From: Gemmatimonadales bacterium
Lineage (GTDB): Bacteria; Gemmatimonadota; Gemmatimonadetes; Gemmatimonadales; GWC2-71-9
Assembly (NCBI GenBank): GCA_020633775.1
Contig: JACKDA010000005.1
Location: 62,001 to 126,000, forward strand
DNA: 64,000 bases
Direction of reading: 5' to 3'
Below, piece by piece: positions 36,391 to 45,161 of the stretch. Position numbers and translations under genes: made by a program. Below the pieces are notes generated by a model, which was given only the letters and a program-made list of their open reading frames with translations, was not told the DNA's origin and searched no databases. The first letter of the stretch is position 1; each line of letters opens with the position of its first letter.

Positions 36391-36402
36391 ATCAGGGTCC
36401 TC

Positions 36403-38088
36403 ATGCGTCGATTCGTTCCCATGGTGTTCCTCCTCGCGGCGTGTGGCGGGGGCGACGCCGCCCCGCGTGCCGACCTCGTCCTCCGCGGCGCCACGGTCTA
36501 CACCGGCGAGGGCGATGGGGCGGCCCAGGCGATCGCGGTGCGCGAGGGGCGCATCGTCTGGGTCGGCGCCGAGGCGGATGCCGAGGCGTGGATCGACGCC
36601 GGCACGGAGGTGCGCGACCTCACCGGGCGCGTCATCTATCCCGGCTTCGTGGATGCGCACGCACACTTCGGCGGCATCGGCCAGCGCGAGCTCACCCTGA
36701 ACCTCGAGGGAACCGACACCAAGGACGCCTTCCTGACGCGCCTGGAGGAGGCGGTGGCACGGACGCCGAAGGGCGAGTGGGTGACGGGCCGCGGCTGGAT
36801 CGAGACGTTCTGGGATCCGCCGGTGTTCCCGACCCGGCACGACCTCGATCGGATCGCCCCGGATCACCCGGTGCTGCTGACGCGGGCGGATGGGCATGCG
36901 TCGATCGCGAACAGCGCCGCGCTGCGCCTCGCCGGGGTCACCGGTGCGACTCCGGCACCGCCAGGCGGCGCGATCAACCTCGACGTGGACGGCGAGCCGA
37001 CGGGGATGCTGATCGATCGGGCCCAGGCGCTGGTGCGACGTCACGTGCCCGAGACCTCCACCGCGCAGCTCGAGCGGGCGATGGAGCTGGCCTCCGAGCG
37101 CTCCGTGCGCCTCGGCTGGACCCAGGTGCACGACATGCACGGCAGCTGGGACGAGGTCGCGATGATGCGCCGGCTCTACGACCAGGACCGGATCAAGGTG
37201 CGGCTCTACAAGACGATCTCCGGCCCGGGCGAGCAGGCCGATTCGCTGATCGCCCTGGGCCCGCAGCCCCCCGAGTTCGACGACCGATTCGAGCTGCGCG
37301 CGATCAAGATCGTCGTCGATGGGGCGCTCGGCTCGCGCGGCGCCGCGCTGCTCGATCCCTACAGCGATGATCCGGCGACCCTCGGCCTGATCACCACCGA
37401 CACCGTCGCGGTCAAGGCGATGCTGCGCGCCGCCCTCCGCGGCGGGATCCAGGTCGCGGGTCACGCGATCGGCGACCGGGCCAACCGGTTGCTGCTCGAC
37501 CTGTACGGCGACGCGCTCGCCGCGGTCCCGACCGCCGAGCGCGCGATCGCCGAACCGCGCTGGCGCAACGAGCACTCGCAGATCGTCCAGCCCGCCGATC
37601 TGCCGCGGTTCGCCGAGCTTGGCGTGATCGCGTCGATGCAGCCGTCGCATGCGATCGGCGACCTCCACTTCGTCCCGAGCCGGATCGGGCTCGACCGGAC
37701 CGCCGGGGCCTACGCCTGGCACTCCCTCCTCGAGCTCGGCGTGCCCGTCGCGGGCGGTTCTGATGCGCCGGTGGAGCGGGGGGAACCGATGATCGAGTTC
37801 TACGCGGCGGTTGCGCGGAAGGACCTGCAGGGACGCGACGGACCGGGCTGGCACCCCGAGGAGCGGGTCACCCGCGAGCAGGCCCTGGCGATGTTCACCC
37901 GCTACCCGGCCTTCGCCGCCTTCGCCGAGGATCGGGCCGGAACGATCGCGGTTGGGAAGCGGGCCGACTTCACGATCCTCGATCGCGATATCATGGTCAT
38001 CCCCGAGCCCGAGATCCTGCAGGCGACGAACGTGATGACCGTGATCGGCGGCCGCATCGTCTACGACGCGACGTCCGGGTCGCCATAG
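36403..38088 (+). CDS. Lipoprotein amidohydrolase, YtcJ-like (amidohydrolase family 3)
   Basis: 561 residues; lipobox L-A-A-C (Cys about 14). The metal motif D-A-H-A-H is intact at about 84-88. Other marks: T-R-A-D-G-H-A-S-I-A-N-S, D-G-A-L-G-S-R-G-A-A-L-L, V-A-G-H-A-I-G-D-R-A, R-N-E-H-S-Q-I-V and V-A-G-G-S-D-A-P-V-E near the end, all standard for YtcJ-type enzymes, which hydrolyse N-substituted formamides and related amides. The Shine-Dalgarno is weak. Unlike the 4311 and 7182 proteins, nothing catalytic is missing. Confidence 0.93.
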   Translation: MRRFVPMVFLLAACGGGDAAPRADLVLRGATVYTGEGDGAAQAIAVREGRIVWVGAEADAEAWIDAGTEVRDLTGRVIYPGFVDAHAHFGGIGQRELTLNLEGTDTKDAFLTRLEEAVARTPKGEWVTGRGWIETFWDPPVFPTRHDLDRIAPDHPVLLTRADGHASIANSAALRLAGVTGATPAPPGGAINLDVDGEPTGMLIDRAQALVRRHVPETSTAQLERAMELASERSVRLGWTQVHDMHGSWDEVAMMRRLYDQDRIKVRLYKTISGPGEQADSLIALGPQPPEFDDRFELRAIKIVVDGALGSRGAALLDPYSDDPATLGLITTDTVAVKAMLRAALRGGIQVAGHAIGDRANRLLLDLYGDALAAVPTAERAIAEPRWRNEHSQIVQPADLPRFAELGVIASMQPSHAIGDLHFVPSRIGLDRTAGAYAWHSLLELGVPVAGGSDAPVERGEPMIEFYAAVARKDLQGRDGPGWHPEERVTREQALAMFTRYPAFAAFAEDRAGTIAVGKRADFTILDRDIMVIPEPEILQATNVMTVIGGRIVYDATSGSP

Positions 38089-38108
38089 CCGCGACCCTCG
38101 GGTCGCGG
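38089..38108. terminator. GCGACC/GGTCGC hairpin between convergent genes
   Basis: CCGCGACCC (38089-38097) faces GGGTCGCGG (38100-38108) with a minimal loop, right after the TAG of the amidohydrolase and 8 nt before the end of the convergent response regulator. Same core as the 9751-9772 hairpin. Confidence 0.5.
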
Positions 38109-38115
38109 CACCGCG

Positions 38116-38760
38116 TCAGGTTGCGGCGCGCGAGCCGCCCTCGCCGAGGAGCCCCTCCTCGAGGGCGAGGCGGGTCAGGCCGGCGACGGTGCGGATGCCG
38201 AGCTTGCCCATCAGCGACTCGCGGTGGGTCTCGACGGTGCGGGGGGAGATGCTGAGTCGGGCGGCGACTTCCTTGTTGGTGTCGCCCCGCGCGATCCGGA
38301 CGAGGACCTCGCGTTCGCGGGGCGTCAGCAGGTCGAGGGGCGAGGCGCCCTCGACGGGTCCGAGGTCCTTGGGGAACAGCTCCATGCCCCGCTGGACGTC
38401 GCGGACGGCGCGCCGCAGGGTGGCGGGCGGTGAGTCCTTGAGCAGGTAGCCACGCGCGCCCGCGCGGCGCGCCTCGCGGATGTACTGCGGTTCGTCGTGC
38501 ATCGAGAGCACCAGCACGCGGGTGGCGCTCCCGCGCCGCGTGAGTTCCGCCGCGACGGCGAGCCCGGTGCGGCCCGGCATCGCGACGTCGACGACCAGCA
38601 CCTCGGGGTGGAGGCGCTCCACCAGCTCGAGCGCGGTGTCGCCGTCACTCGCCTCCCCGATCACCCGCACGCCGGGCTCGCCCTCGAGGACGCGCCGGAT
38701 TCCCTCGCGGACGACCGCGTGGTCATCGGCGATGCACACCGTGACGGAGGCGTCGCTCAT
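38116..38760 (-). CDS. NarL/FixJ-family response regulator
   Basis: 214 residues. Receiver domain (about 5-120) with D-D at 12-13, phospho-Asp about 58 (V-V-D-V-A-M-P-G), and K in L-L-K-D-S. C-terminal LuxR-type HTH (about 145-205): L-T-P-R-E-R-E-V-L, N-K-E-V-A-A-R-L-S-I-S-P-R-T-V-E-T-H. A phosphorylation-activated transcription factor. Its ATG overlaps the kinase stop (ATGA), making a cognate pair with the upstream gene. Confidence 0.96.
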   Translation of the reverse strand: MSDASVTVCIADDHAVVREGIRRVLEGEPGVRVIGEASDGDTALELVERLHPEVLVVDVAMPGRTGLAVAAELTRRGSATRVLVLSMHDEPQYIREARRAGARGYLLKDSPPATLRRAVRDVQRGMELFPKDLGPVEGASPLDLLTPREREVLVRIARGDTNKEVAARLSISPRTVETHRESLMGKLGIRTVAGLTRLALEEGLLGEGGSRAAT

Positions 38761-40061
38761 CGCGCCACCACCGGGACCTCGACCCGCACCCGCACCCCGT
38801 CTGCACCGTCCACGCTCACCTCGCCTCCCAGCGCACCGATCCGCTCGCGCATCCCGACCAATCCCAGTCGACCGTCCCGTTCGAAGGTGGCGAGGTCGGT
38901 CCCCGCGGGGAAGCCGCGGCCGCGATCCGCGATGATGACCACCACCCGCGTCGGCTCGGCCAGGACGGTGATCGACGCCGACGGCGCCTCCGCATGGCGC
39001 AGGATGTTGCTCAGCGCCTCCTGCGTGGCCCGGAAGAGGGCCAGCTCCGCCTCGTCGCCCAGGGTCGGCAGGGCCTCCGGCAGCTGGACCGAGATCGCCG
39101 GGCCGCCGCGACTGGTGACGTCGTCGGCCAGCGCGCGGATCGCCGGGAGCAGGCCGAGGTCGTCGAGCAGCGCGGGGCGCAGGTCGTTGATGACGCGGCG
39201 GATGCCGCCGATCCCCCGGTCGAGCAGGTCCACCACCCGCCCGAGTCCCTCGGCGGTGGCGGGATCGGACTGCTCGCGCAGCATCCCGACCTCCAGCCGG
39301 ACGGCCGAGAGGGTCTGGGCCGATTCGTCGTGGAGCTCGCGCGCGAGCCGGCGTCGCTCCCCCTCCTCCGCCCGGACCAGCCGGCTCTGCAGCCGGGTCA
39401 GCTCCTCCCGGCGCGCGGCCAGGCGCGCGGCGAGGTCGGTGAGGACCATGAGCCCGAAGCCGACCCCCACGGCCAGCTCGAACAGGATGTCGAGGAAGTA
39501 GCCCCACGGGGCCCACGCCCCCTTCGCGCGCAGGAAGGGGTAGTCGAGGTGGTGGAGCCCCCAGAGGGCGAAGGCGATCGCGACGAACCGCGAGCCGCGC
39601 GACCCGGTCCGGTCGGCGTGGCGCCAGAAGACCCAGCCGGTCCAGAGCGTCGCGCCACTGAGCAGGGCGACCATCGGGATCGCGACGAGGGTGAACTGGT
39701 CCAGCCCGTTCACCGCGATCCATCCGAGGGCCAGCGGGAAGGCGGCGAAGGCGAGATACCAGCCCCGCCAGCGGGCGTTGCGGGAGAAGACCAGCGCCGC
39801 CCAGAGGATCGCCAGCGCCACCCAGCCGGTGATGACCTGGTGCCAGAAGAGCCAGGCGAGGTCGCCGGTGCGGAGGAAGGCGACGATCGCCAGCAGCCGG
39901 ACGAGGTAGAGGGTCCACGCCCCCGCCCACCAGGCGAGCCAGCGCTCCCGGAGCCAGCGGTGGAGGATCACCGCGAAGAGCGCCAGGCCGGCGGTGATGG
40001 CCACCTGGAAGATGGCGTCGGCGAGCTCGGTGCCGGCGGCCAGCGGAAGCGCCTGGTTCAT
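38757..40061 (-). CDS. Membrane sensor histidine kinase, HisKA_3 (NarX/DesK type)
   Basis: 434 residues. Seven or so hydrophobic helices (about 10-215), a short coiled coil (R-L-Q-S-R-L-V-R-A-E-E), then HisKA_3 with L-A-R-E-L-H-D-E-S-A-Q-T (His about 240) and an ATPase domain with T-Q-E-A-L-S-N-I-L-R-H-A, D-R-G-R-G-F and G-L-V-G-M-R-E-R. Partner of the adjacent NarL-type regulator. Start ATG 40061 has TACGTT 7 nt upstream, fitting a leaderless transcript; an in-frame GTG at 40088 is the alternative. Confidence 0.94.
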   Translation of the reverse strand: MNQALPLAAGTELADAIFQVAITAGLALFAVILHRWLRERWLAWWAGAWTLYLVRLLAIVAFLRTGDLAWLFWHQVITGWVALAILWAALVFSRNARWRGWYLAFAAFPLALGWIAVNGLDQFTLVAIPMVALLSGATLWTGWVFWRHADRTGSRGSRFVAIAFALWGLHHLDYPFLRAKGAWAPWGYFLDILFELAVGVGFGLMVLTDLAARLAARREELTRLQSRLVRAEEGERRRLARELHDESAQTLSAVRLEVGMLREQSDPATAEGLGRVVDLLDRGIGGIRRVINDLRPALLDDLGLLPAIRALADDVTSRGGPAISVQLPEALPTLGDEAELALFRATQEALSNILRHAEAPSASITVLAEPTRVVVIIADRGRGFPAGTDLATFERDGRLGLVGMRERIGALGGEVSVDGADGVRVRVEVPVVAR

Positions 40062-40068
40062 GGCGCCA

Positions 40069-40074
40069 AACGTA
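40069..40074 (-). promoter_or_regulatory. Candidate -10 (TACGTT) of the kinase gene
   Basis: Reverse-strand TACGTT separated from the ATG by 7 nt, as in other apparent leaderless starts here. Confidence 0.4.
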
Positions 40075-40121
40075 CCACCCTCGCCCACCGGCCGGCCCTC
40101 CCGAATCCCCCGGATCCGGGC

Positions 40122-40127
40122 TAGTTT
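40122..40127 (+). promoter_or_regulatory. Candidate -10 (TAGTTT) of the 51-residue membrane protein gene
   Basis: Hexamer 37 nt before the ATG at 40165 in the divergent gap; no clear -35 is visible. Confidence 0.35.
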
Positions 40128-40164
40128 CCCCGTCCGCTTCCCCCGTGACCCTGGAGACCCGGCG

Positions 40165-40320
40165 ATGCTCTACACCATCGGCATGATCCTGGCTGGCCTC
40201 GGCGCCGGCGTCCTCATCGGCGCCCTGACCTACGTGACGCTGATGCTGACCGGCGTGATCTTCTCGATGTTCGCCTTCACCGCCTCGCCGGTGCTCGACA
40301 AGGTCTTCAAGGAGCAGTAG
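40165..40320 (+). CDS. 51-residue membrane microprotein
   Basis: Starts with TGGAG 8 nt upstream. Nearly all of residues 3-37 is hydrophobic (I-L-A-G-L-G-A-G-V-L-I-G-A-L, then T-L-M-L-T-G-V-I-F-S-M-F-A-F), enough for one long or two short helices, with a small charged C terminus (D-K-V-F-K-E-Q). Its 3' end overlaps the convergent gene by 14 bp. No family recognised. The good ribosome site and hydrophobic pattern support a real gene. Confidence 0.6.
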   Translation: MLYTIGMILAGLGAGVLIGALTYVTLMLTGVIFSMFAFTASPVLDKVFKEQ

Positions 40321-40687
40321 GCGCGGCGGGATCGGCATCCTCGGGGCCCTCTGCCTCCGGCGTGGATGCCGAGCGGAGGGCCCCTTCGTAGTTGATCTTC
40401 GCGCCGGCGAGCAATTCCCCCAGCCCCCGGACCTTCAATTGGTGTCCCCCCGGCCTCCGCAGCATCGTCGCCATGATCCCGAAGGCCTCGCCCAGCGGGG
40501 TCAGGTTGAGTTGCGAGGCCTGTGCCTTCAGTTCCTCGAGGAGTCGCTGGGTCGTGCGGACCTGGGTCTCGTCGGCGCGCTGCCCGGAGAGCTGCTCGAT
40601 CGACCGGGTCAACCGCTCGAACTTGCGGGGCAGCGTCTCGAGCCAGGCGAGCTGGGCCTGCTGGCGGGCGGTGAGCTTGGCGGCCAC
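40307..40687 (-). CDS. Small helical cytosolic protein, unknown
   Basis: 126 residues, mostly predicted helix. K-F-E-R-L-T-R-S-I-E-Q-L and T-Q-R-L-L-E-E-L-K-A-Q-A form heptad-like helices, followed by L-G-E-A-F-G-I-M-A-T-M-L-R-R-P-G-G and L-G-E-L-L-A-G-A-K-I-N-Y. The C-terminal 20 residues are acidic and Pro/Ala-rich. GGAG lies upstream. Its length and four-helix look recall small phosphotransfer or adaptor proteins, but there is no diagnostic His motif. Close to a two-component pair; function not assigned. Confidence 0.65.
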   Translation of the reverse strand: MAAKLTARQQAQLAWLETLPRKFERLTRSIEQLSGQRADETQVRTTQRLLEELKAQASQLNLTPLGEAFGIMATMLRRPGGHQLKVRGLGELLAGAKINYEGALRSASTPEAEGPEDADPAAPTAP

Positions 40688-40791
40688 GGTGGACTCCGGT
40701 TCCAGCGTGAAACCCGCCCGGCACCGGGTCGTAGGCGGGCAGGGGCGGTGCGGGCCGACCGCAGGGACCTTGGCAAGATAGGGTGTGTGGC

Positions 40792-43700
40792 ATGACGCTG
40801 TCCGATCTCTCGATTCGTCGTCCCGTCTTCGCCTCGATGCTGTCGCTGGCGCTGGTGCTCTTCGGGGCGCTGGGCTACCAGCGGCTGACGGTCCGCGAGC
40901 TCCCCGACATCGACCCGCCGATCGTCTCGGTCTCCACCACGCTGCGCGGCGCGAACCCGCGGGTGATGGAGTCCTCGGTGACCGACATCCTCGAGGAGGA
41001 GCTGAGCACGCTCGAGGGGCTGCGGACGATGACCTCGAGCAGCGGCGAGCAGTCGAGCAACATCGTGCTGGAGTTCACCCTCGACCGGGATGTCGAGACG
41101 GCGGCGCAGGACGTCCGCGACAAGGTCTCCCGGGTGCGCGGCCGGTTGCCGCTCGACATCGAGGAGCCGGTGATCGCCAAGCAGGACGCCGACGCGCAGC
41201 CGTTCTTCTACCTCTCGCTCTCCGCGCCGGGGGTGGACCGGCTCGAGTTGAGCGACGTGGCCGACCGGGTGGTCAAGCAGCGGCTGCAGACGATCCCCGG
41301 GGTGGGACGCGCCAACGTCCTCGGCGAGCGGAAGTACGCGATGCGGGTCTGGCTCGACGCCAACGCGCTCGCGGCGCGCGGGCTGACCGTCCAGGACGTG
41401 GCGCAGGCGATCCGGACGCGGAACGTCGAGGTCCCGGCGGGGCGGATCGAGTCGAGCCAGCGCGAGTTCACGGTGCGCTCCCTCGGCGAGTTGCGCACGC
41501 CGCAGGAGTTCGCCGACGTGGTGGTCTCGAATGCCGACGGGATCCCGGTCAAGGTGCGCGACCTCGCCCGGGTCGAGCTCGGCGCCGAGAGCGAGCGGTC
41601 GCTGTTCCGCTTCGACGGGAACTCGTCGGTCGGGATCGGGATCGTCCGGCAGTCGAAGGCCAACCAGCTCGAGGTCTCGGAGGCGATCTACGCGGCGCTG
41701 CCGGAGATCCAGGCGGCCCTCCCGCCGGGCATGCTGCTGCAGCCGGCGTTCGACGGGTCGGAGTTCGTGCGCCGCTCGATCACCGAGGCGCAGCGGACCC
41801 TCCTCGAGGCCGCCGTGCTCGTGGTGGTGATCATCTTCCTCTTCCTGCGGAACCTCCGCGCCACGCTGATCCCGGCCTTCGCGATCCCGACCTCGATCGT
41901 GGCCGTCTTCGCGATCATGTTCGCCCTCGGCTACAGCATCAACAACTTCACCCTGCTCGCGCTCACGATCGCGATCGGCATCGTGGTGGACGACGCCATC
42001 ATCGTGCTCGAGAACGCGTACCGCCACCAGGAGGAACTCGGGAAGGATCCCGAGACGGCGGCCCGCGAGGGGACCCGCGAGATCGGCTTCGCCGTGATCG
42101 CCACCACCGCGTCGCTGATCGCGGTGTTCGTGCCGCTCGCCTTCCTGCAGGGGAACACCGGGCGCCTCTTCAACGAGTTCGGGCTCGCCCTCGCCGGCGC
42201 GGTGTTCCTCTCCGGGTTCGTCGCGCTGACGCTGACGCCGATGCTCTGCGCCAGGATCCTGCGGGTGCCGACGCGCCACGGCCGCACCTACCAGGCCCTC
42301 GAGCGGGGCTTCACCGCGCTGGCCGACGCCTATGCGCGACTGCTCGCGCGTGCGATCCGCCACCCGGCGCTGGTGCTCCTCGGCTCCGCCGGGCTGGTCG
42401 TCGGGGCCTGGCTCGCGTTCGGGACGCTGAAGCGGGAGTTCATCCCGGCCGACGACCGCGGCATCCTCTTCGGGGCGGTGATCGCGCCGGAAGGGGCGAC
42501 CCTCGACTACACCGACCGCTACCAGTCCGAGGCGGAGCGGATCCTGCTCGCCGAGCCGGGAGTGCAGCACGTCTTCTCGGCCGTGGGGCGCGGCGGTTCG
42601 CCCAACGGCGGCTTCATGGGCGGGCTGCTCGACCCGATCGAGGAGCGGACCGACGACGCCGAGACGATCCTCGCCCGGTTGCGGCCGAAGCTCGGCGGGA
42701 TTGCCGGGGCGTTCGTCTTCCTGCAGAACCCGCCGGCGATCGGCGGCTTCGGGGCCCCGCTGCAGTACATCGTCCGCCACCCCAACTACGACTCGCTGGT
42801 CGTGGCCAACGAGCGGCTGCTCGCCGCCGCGCGGCAGGTGGGCGGGCTGGTCAACGTCGACACCGACCTGAAGCTGAACAAGCCGGAGCTGACGATCGCC
42901 TACGACCGCGACCGGGCCGAGGACCTTGGCGTGCCGGTGTCCGACATCGCGGGGACGCTGCAGACGATGCTGGGCGGCACCCGGGCGGGGACCTTCACGC
43001 GCGAGAACAAGCTCTTCGACGTGCTGCTCCAGCTCGATCCCGGGAAGCGCGCCACCCCGTCCGACATGGACAACCTCTTCATGCGGGGCCGCGGTGGCGC
43101 GCTGATCCGGCTCGACGCGCTCGCCGGGATCGAGGAGACCACCGGGCCGCGCGCGATCTCGCACTACCAGCGGGTCCGCAACTTCACCCTCACCGCGGCG
43201 GTCACGCCGACGTTCACCCTGGGCGAGGCGATCGACACCCTCGACGCGGTCACCGCCGCCCAGCTGCCGCCGGGGACCACCATCGCCCTCGCCGGGCAGG
43301 CCCGCGAGCTGCAGGAGAGCGGCAACGAGCTGCTGTTCGCGTTCGGGCTCGCGATCCTCGTCGTGTTCATGGTGCTCGCGGTGCAGTTCGAGTCGCTGGT
43401 GCATCCGTTCACCGTGCTGATGGCGGTCCCGCTCGCGGTGATCGGCGCGATCTTCACGCTCACGCTCGCCGGGGCGACGGTGAACCTCTACTCGCAGATC
43501 GGGATGATCCTGCTGGTCGGCCTGGTGACCAAGAACTCGATCCTGCTGGTCGAGTACGCGAACCAGCTGCGCGAGCGCGGCCTCGAGCGGATCCCCGCGA
43601 TCCTCGAGGCCGGCCGGATCCGGTTCCGGCCGATCCTGATGACGACCGTCGCCACGATCATGGGGGCACTCCCGATCGCGATCGGGATCGGCGCCGGCTC

Positions 43701-43869
43701 GGCGTCGCGGCGCCCGCTCGGCTACGCGATCGTCGGCGGGGTGGCCTTCTCGGCGGTGATGACGCTGCTGGTGGTCCCGGTCGTGTGGGCGTTGCTGGAG
43801 GGGCTCCGCGAGCGGCGGCGCGTCCCGGCCGAATCGACCGTGCTCGCGCCGTCGCCGGCGGCCAAGTGA
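40792..43869 (+). CDS. RND-superfamily efflux permease (HAE1/MexB-like)
   Basis: 1025 residues from ATG 40792 (GTG 40783 in frame is possible). Begins S-D-L-S-I-R-R-P-V-F-A, typical of HAE1 pumps. TM4 pair: G-I-V-V-D-D-A-I-I-V-L-E-N-A. Later F-I-P-A-D-D-R-G, G-N-E-L-L-F-A-F-G and L-V-T-K-N-S-I-L-L-V-E-Y. Shorter, simpler loops than the pump at 25523, so the two are not recent duplicates. First gene of a tightly coupled series. TAGGGT (40779-40784) could be its -10. Confidence 0.96.
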   Translation: MTLSDLSIRRPVFASMLSLALVLFGALGYQRLTVRELPDIDPPIVSVSTTLRGANPRVMESSVTDILEEELSTLEGLRTMTSSSGEQSSNIVLEFTLDRDVETAAQDVRDKVSRVRGRLPLDIEEPVIAKQDADAQPFFYLSLSAPGVDRLELSDVADRVVKQRLQTIPGVGRANVLGERKYAMRVWLDANALAARGLTVQDVAQAIRTRNVEVPAGRIESSQREFTVRSLGELRTPQEFADVVVSNADGIPVKVRDLARVELGAESERSLFRFDGNSSVGIGIVRQSKANQLEVSEAIYAALPEIQAALPPGMLLQPAFDGSEFVRRSITEAQRTLLEAAVLVVVIIFLFLRNLRATLIPAFAIPTSIVAVFAIMFALGYSINNFTLLALTIAIGIVVDDAIIVLENAYRHQEELGKDPETAAREGTREIGFAVIATTASLIAVFVPLAFLQGNTGRLFNEFGLALAGAVFLSGFVALTLTPMLCARILRVPTRHGRTYQALERGFTALADAYARLLARAIRHPALVLLGSAGLVVGAWLAFGTLKREFIPADDRGILFGAVIAPEGATLDYTDRYQSEAERILLAEPGVQHVFSAVGRGGSPNGGFMGGLLDPIEERTDDAETILARLRPKLGGIAGAFVFLQNPPAIGGFGAPLQYIVRHPNYDSLVVANERLLAAARQVGGLVNVDTDLKLNKPELTIAYDRDRAEDLGVPVSDIAGTLQTMLGGTRAGTFTRENKLFDVLLQLDPGKRATPSDMDNLFMRGRGGALIRLDALAGIEETTGPRAISHYQRVRNFTLTAAVTPTFTLGEAIDTLDAVTAAQLPPGTTIALAGQARELQESGNELLFAFGLAILVVFMVLAVQFESLVHPFTVLMAVPLAVIGAIFTLTLAGATVNLYSQIGMILLVGLVTKNSILLVEYANQLRERGLERIPAILEAGRIRFRPILMTTVATIMGALPIAIGIGAGSASRRPLGYAIVGGVAFSAVMTLLVVPVVWALLEGLRERRRVPAESTVLAPSPAAK

Positions 43870-45161
43870 TCGCGCTCCTGCTGCTGGCGGCGACCGTCGG
43901 GCACGGGGCGGCGCCGGACACGATCCCGGTGATGACCCTCAGCGAGGCACTGGCGGCCGGCGTCGCGGTCACGCCGGCGTACGTCACCAGCGTCGGTGCG
44001 CTGGAGAACGCCGAGTGGGGACGGCGGGCGGCCCGGCTCACCTTCCTGCTCCCGACGATCACCACGAGTGCGAGCTATCAGGAGCTCTCGACGTCGCAGT
44101 TCAACATCGGCATCGGGTCGGCGGCGAGTGCCTTCGGCGTCGCCGCGATCGATGCGCGCTACGACCTGTTCACCGGCGGGCGCAAGCTCTACACCGCCCG
44201 CCAGGCGAGTGCCGAGTTCGATCGCGCCGCCGCCGGGGAGCTCGGCGCCCGGTTCCTCGCCGCGCTCGAGGTCGAGCGCGACTACTACGCCGTGCTGGGT
44301 GCGCGCGAGCTGCTCGAGGTGGCGCGGCAGCGACAGGTCCGCGCGGACGAACAGTTCGCCCTCGCGCGCGCCCGTGTGGTGAGCGGTGCGACGGTCCAGT
44401 CCGATTCGCTGCAGTTGCTGCTCGAGCGCCAGCGGGCCGAGACCGACGTCATCAATCGCGAGGCCGACCTCACGGTGGCGCGACTCCAGCTCGGCCGCCG
44501 GGTCGGGATCGGCGGGCCGGTCGACGCCGCGGCGCTGCCGGACCTCCCGCCGCCGGCCCTCGGGATCGACCTCGAGGAGGCGATCCATCTCGCGGTCTCG
44601 CAGGGGCCGGCGTGGCGCGCGGCGCGGGCTGGCGAACGCGCCGCCGACGCCGCCCTCAAGGCACAGCGCGGGGCCTATCTCCCGACGGTCGCCCTCACCG
44701 CGAACTACTCCGCGTTCGACGACAAGTTCTTCCCCTCCGCCACCACGCGCCGGGCGGTCGGCTTCGCGGTCTCCTGGCCGCTCTGGAACGGGGGCCAGCG
44801 CGAGGTGCAGATGCAGCAGCTGCGCACCGCGCGCCGCGTGGCCCAGGTGGTCCGTGAGGACCTCGAGCGGGGGGCGCGCCGGGACGTGACCGAGGCGTGG
44901 ACCGGGTACGAGGTGAGCCGCCGGACGCTCGAGATCGCCGAGCAGGCGTCGCGCGTCGCGGCGGAGGTGCTCCGGGTCCAGCGCGCCCGGTACCAGGCCG
45001 GTGCCTCCACCGTGCTCGAACTCCTCGACGCCCAGACGCAACTCGCCGAGGCGGAGGCGAACCTCGTCACGGCGCGCTATGGTGTCCATCTCTCCCGTGC
45101 CGGCCTCGAGGCGATCCTCGGCGTGCGGCTCTCTCCCGTCCTCGATCCGGGTGCCCAGTGA
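43866..45161 (+). CDS. TolC-family outer-membrane channel
   Basis: 431 residues; GTG start overlaps the pump stop (GTGA). A short signal peptide (V-I-A-L-L-L-L-A-A-T-V-G-H-G-A-A) precedes M-T-L-S-E-A-L. The two pseudo-repeats are visible, with A-R-V-V-S-G-A-T-V-Q-S-D-S-L in the first and R-Y-Q-A-G-A-S-T-V-L-E-L-L-D-A-Q-T-Q-L-A in the second. Pump, channel, adaptor is the reverse of the usual adaptor-pump-channel order and differs from the 23137 operon. Confidence 0.94.
   Translation: MIALLLLAATVGHGAAPDTIPVMTLSEALAAGVAVTPAYVTSVGALENAEWGRRAARLTFLLPTITTSASYQELSTSQFNIGIGSAASAFGVAAIDARYDLFTGGRKLYTARQASAEFDRAAAGELGARFLAALEVERDYYAVLGARELLEVARQRQVRADEQFALARARVVSGATVQSDSLQLLLERQRAETDVINREADLTVARLQLGRRVGIGGPVDAAALPDLPPPALGIDLEEAIHLAVSQGPAWRAARAGERAADAALKAQRGAYLPTVALTANYSAFDDKFFPSATTRRAVGFAVSWPLWNGGQREVQMQQLRTARRVAQVVREDLERGARRDVTEAWTGYEVSRRTLEIAEQASRVAAEVLRVQRARYQAGASTVLELLDAQTQLAEAEANLVTARYGVHLSRAGLEAILGVRLSPVLDPGAQ

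Noticed and set aside
40785..45161. A 1458-codon open frame over the second RND gene that runs into the TolC frame
   Set aside because: Its first 1000 codons are out of frame with the clear RND protein and give Arg/Gly/Ala-rich low-complexity sequence. Long false frames are expected at this GC content; only the TolC part from 43866 is real.
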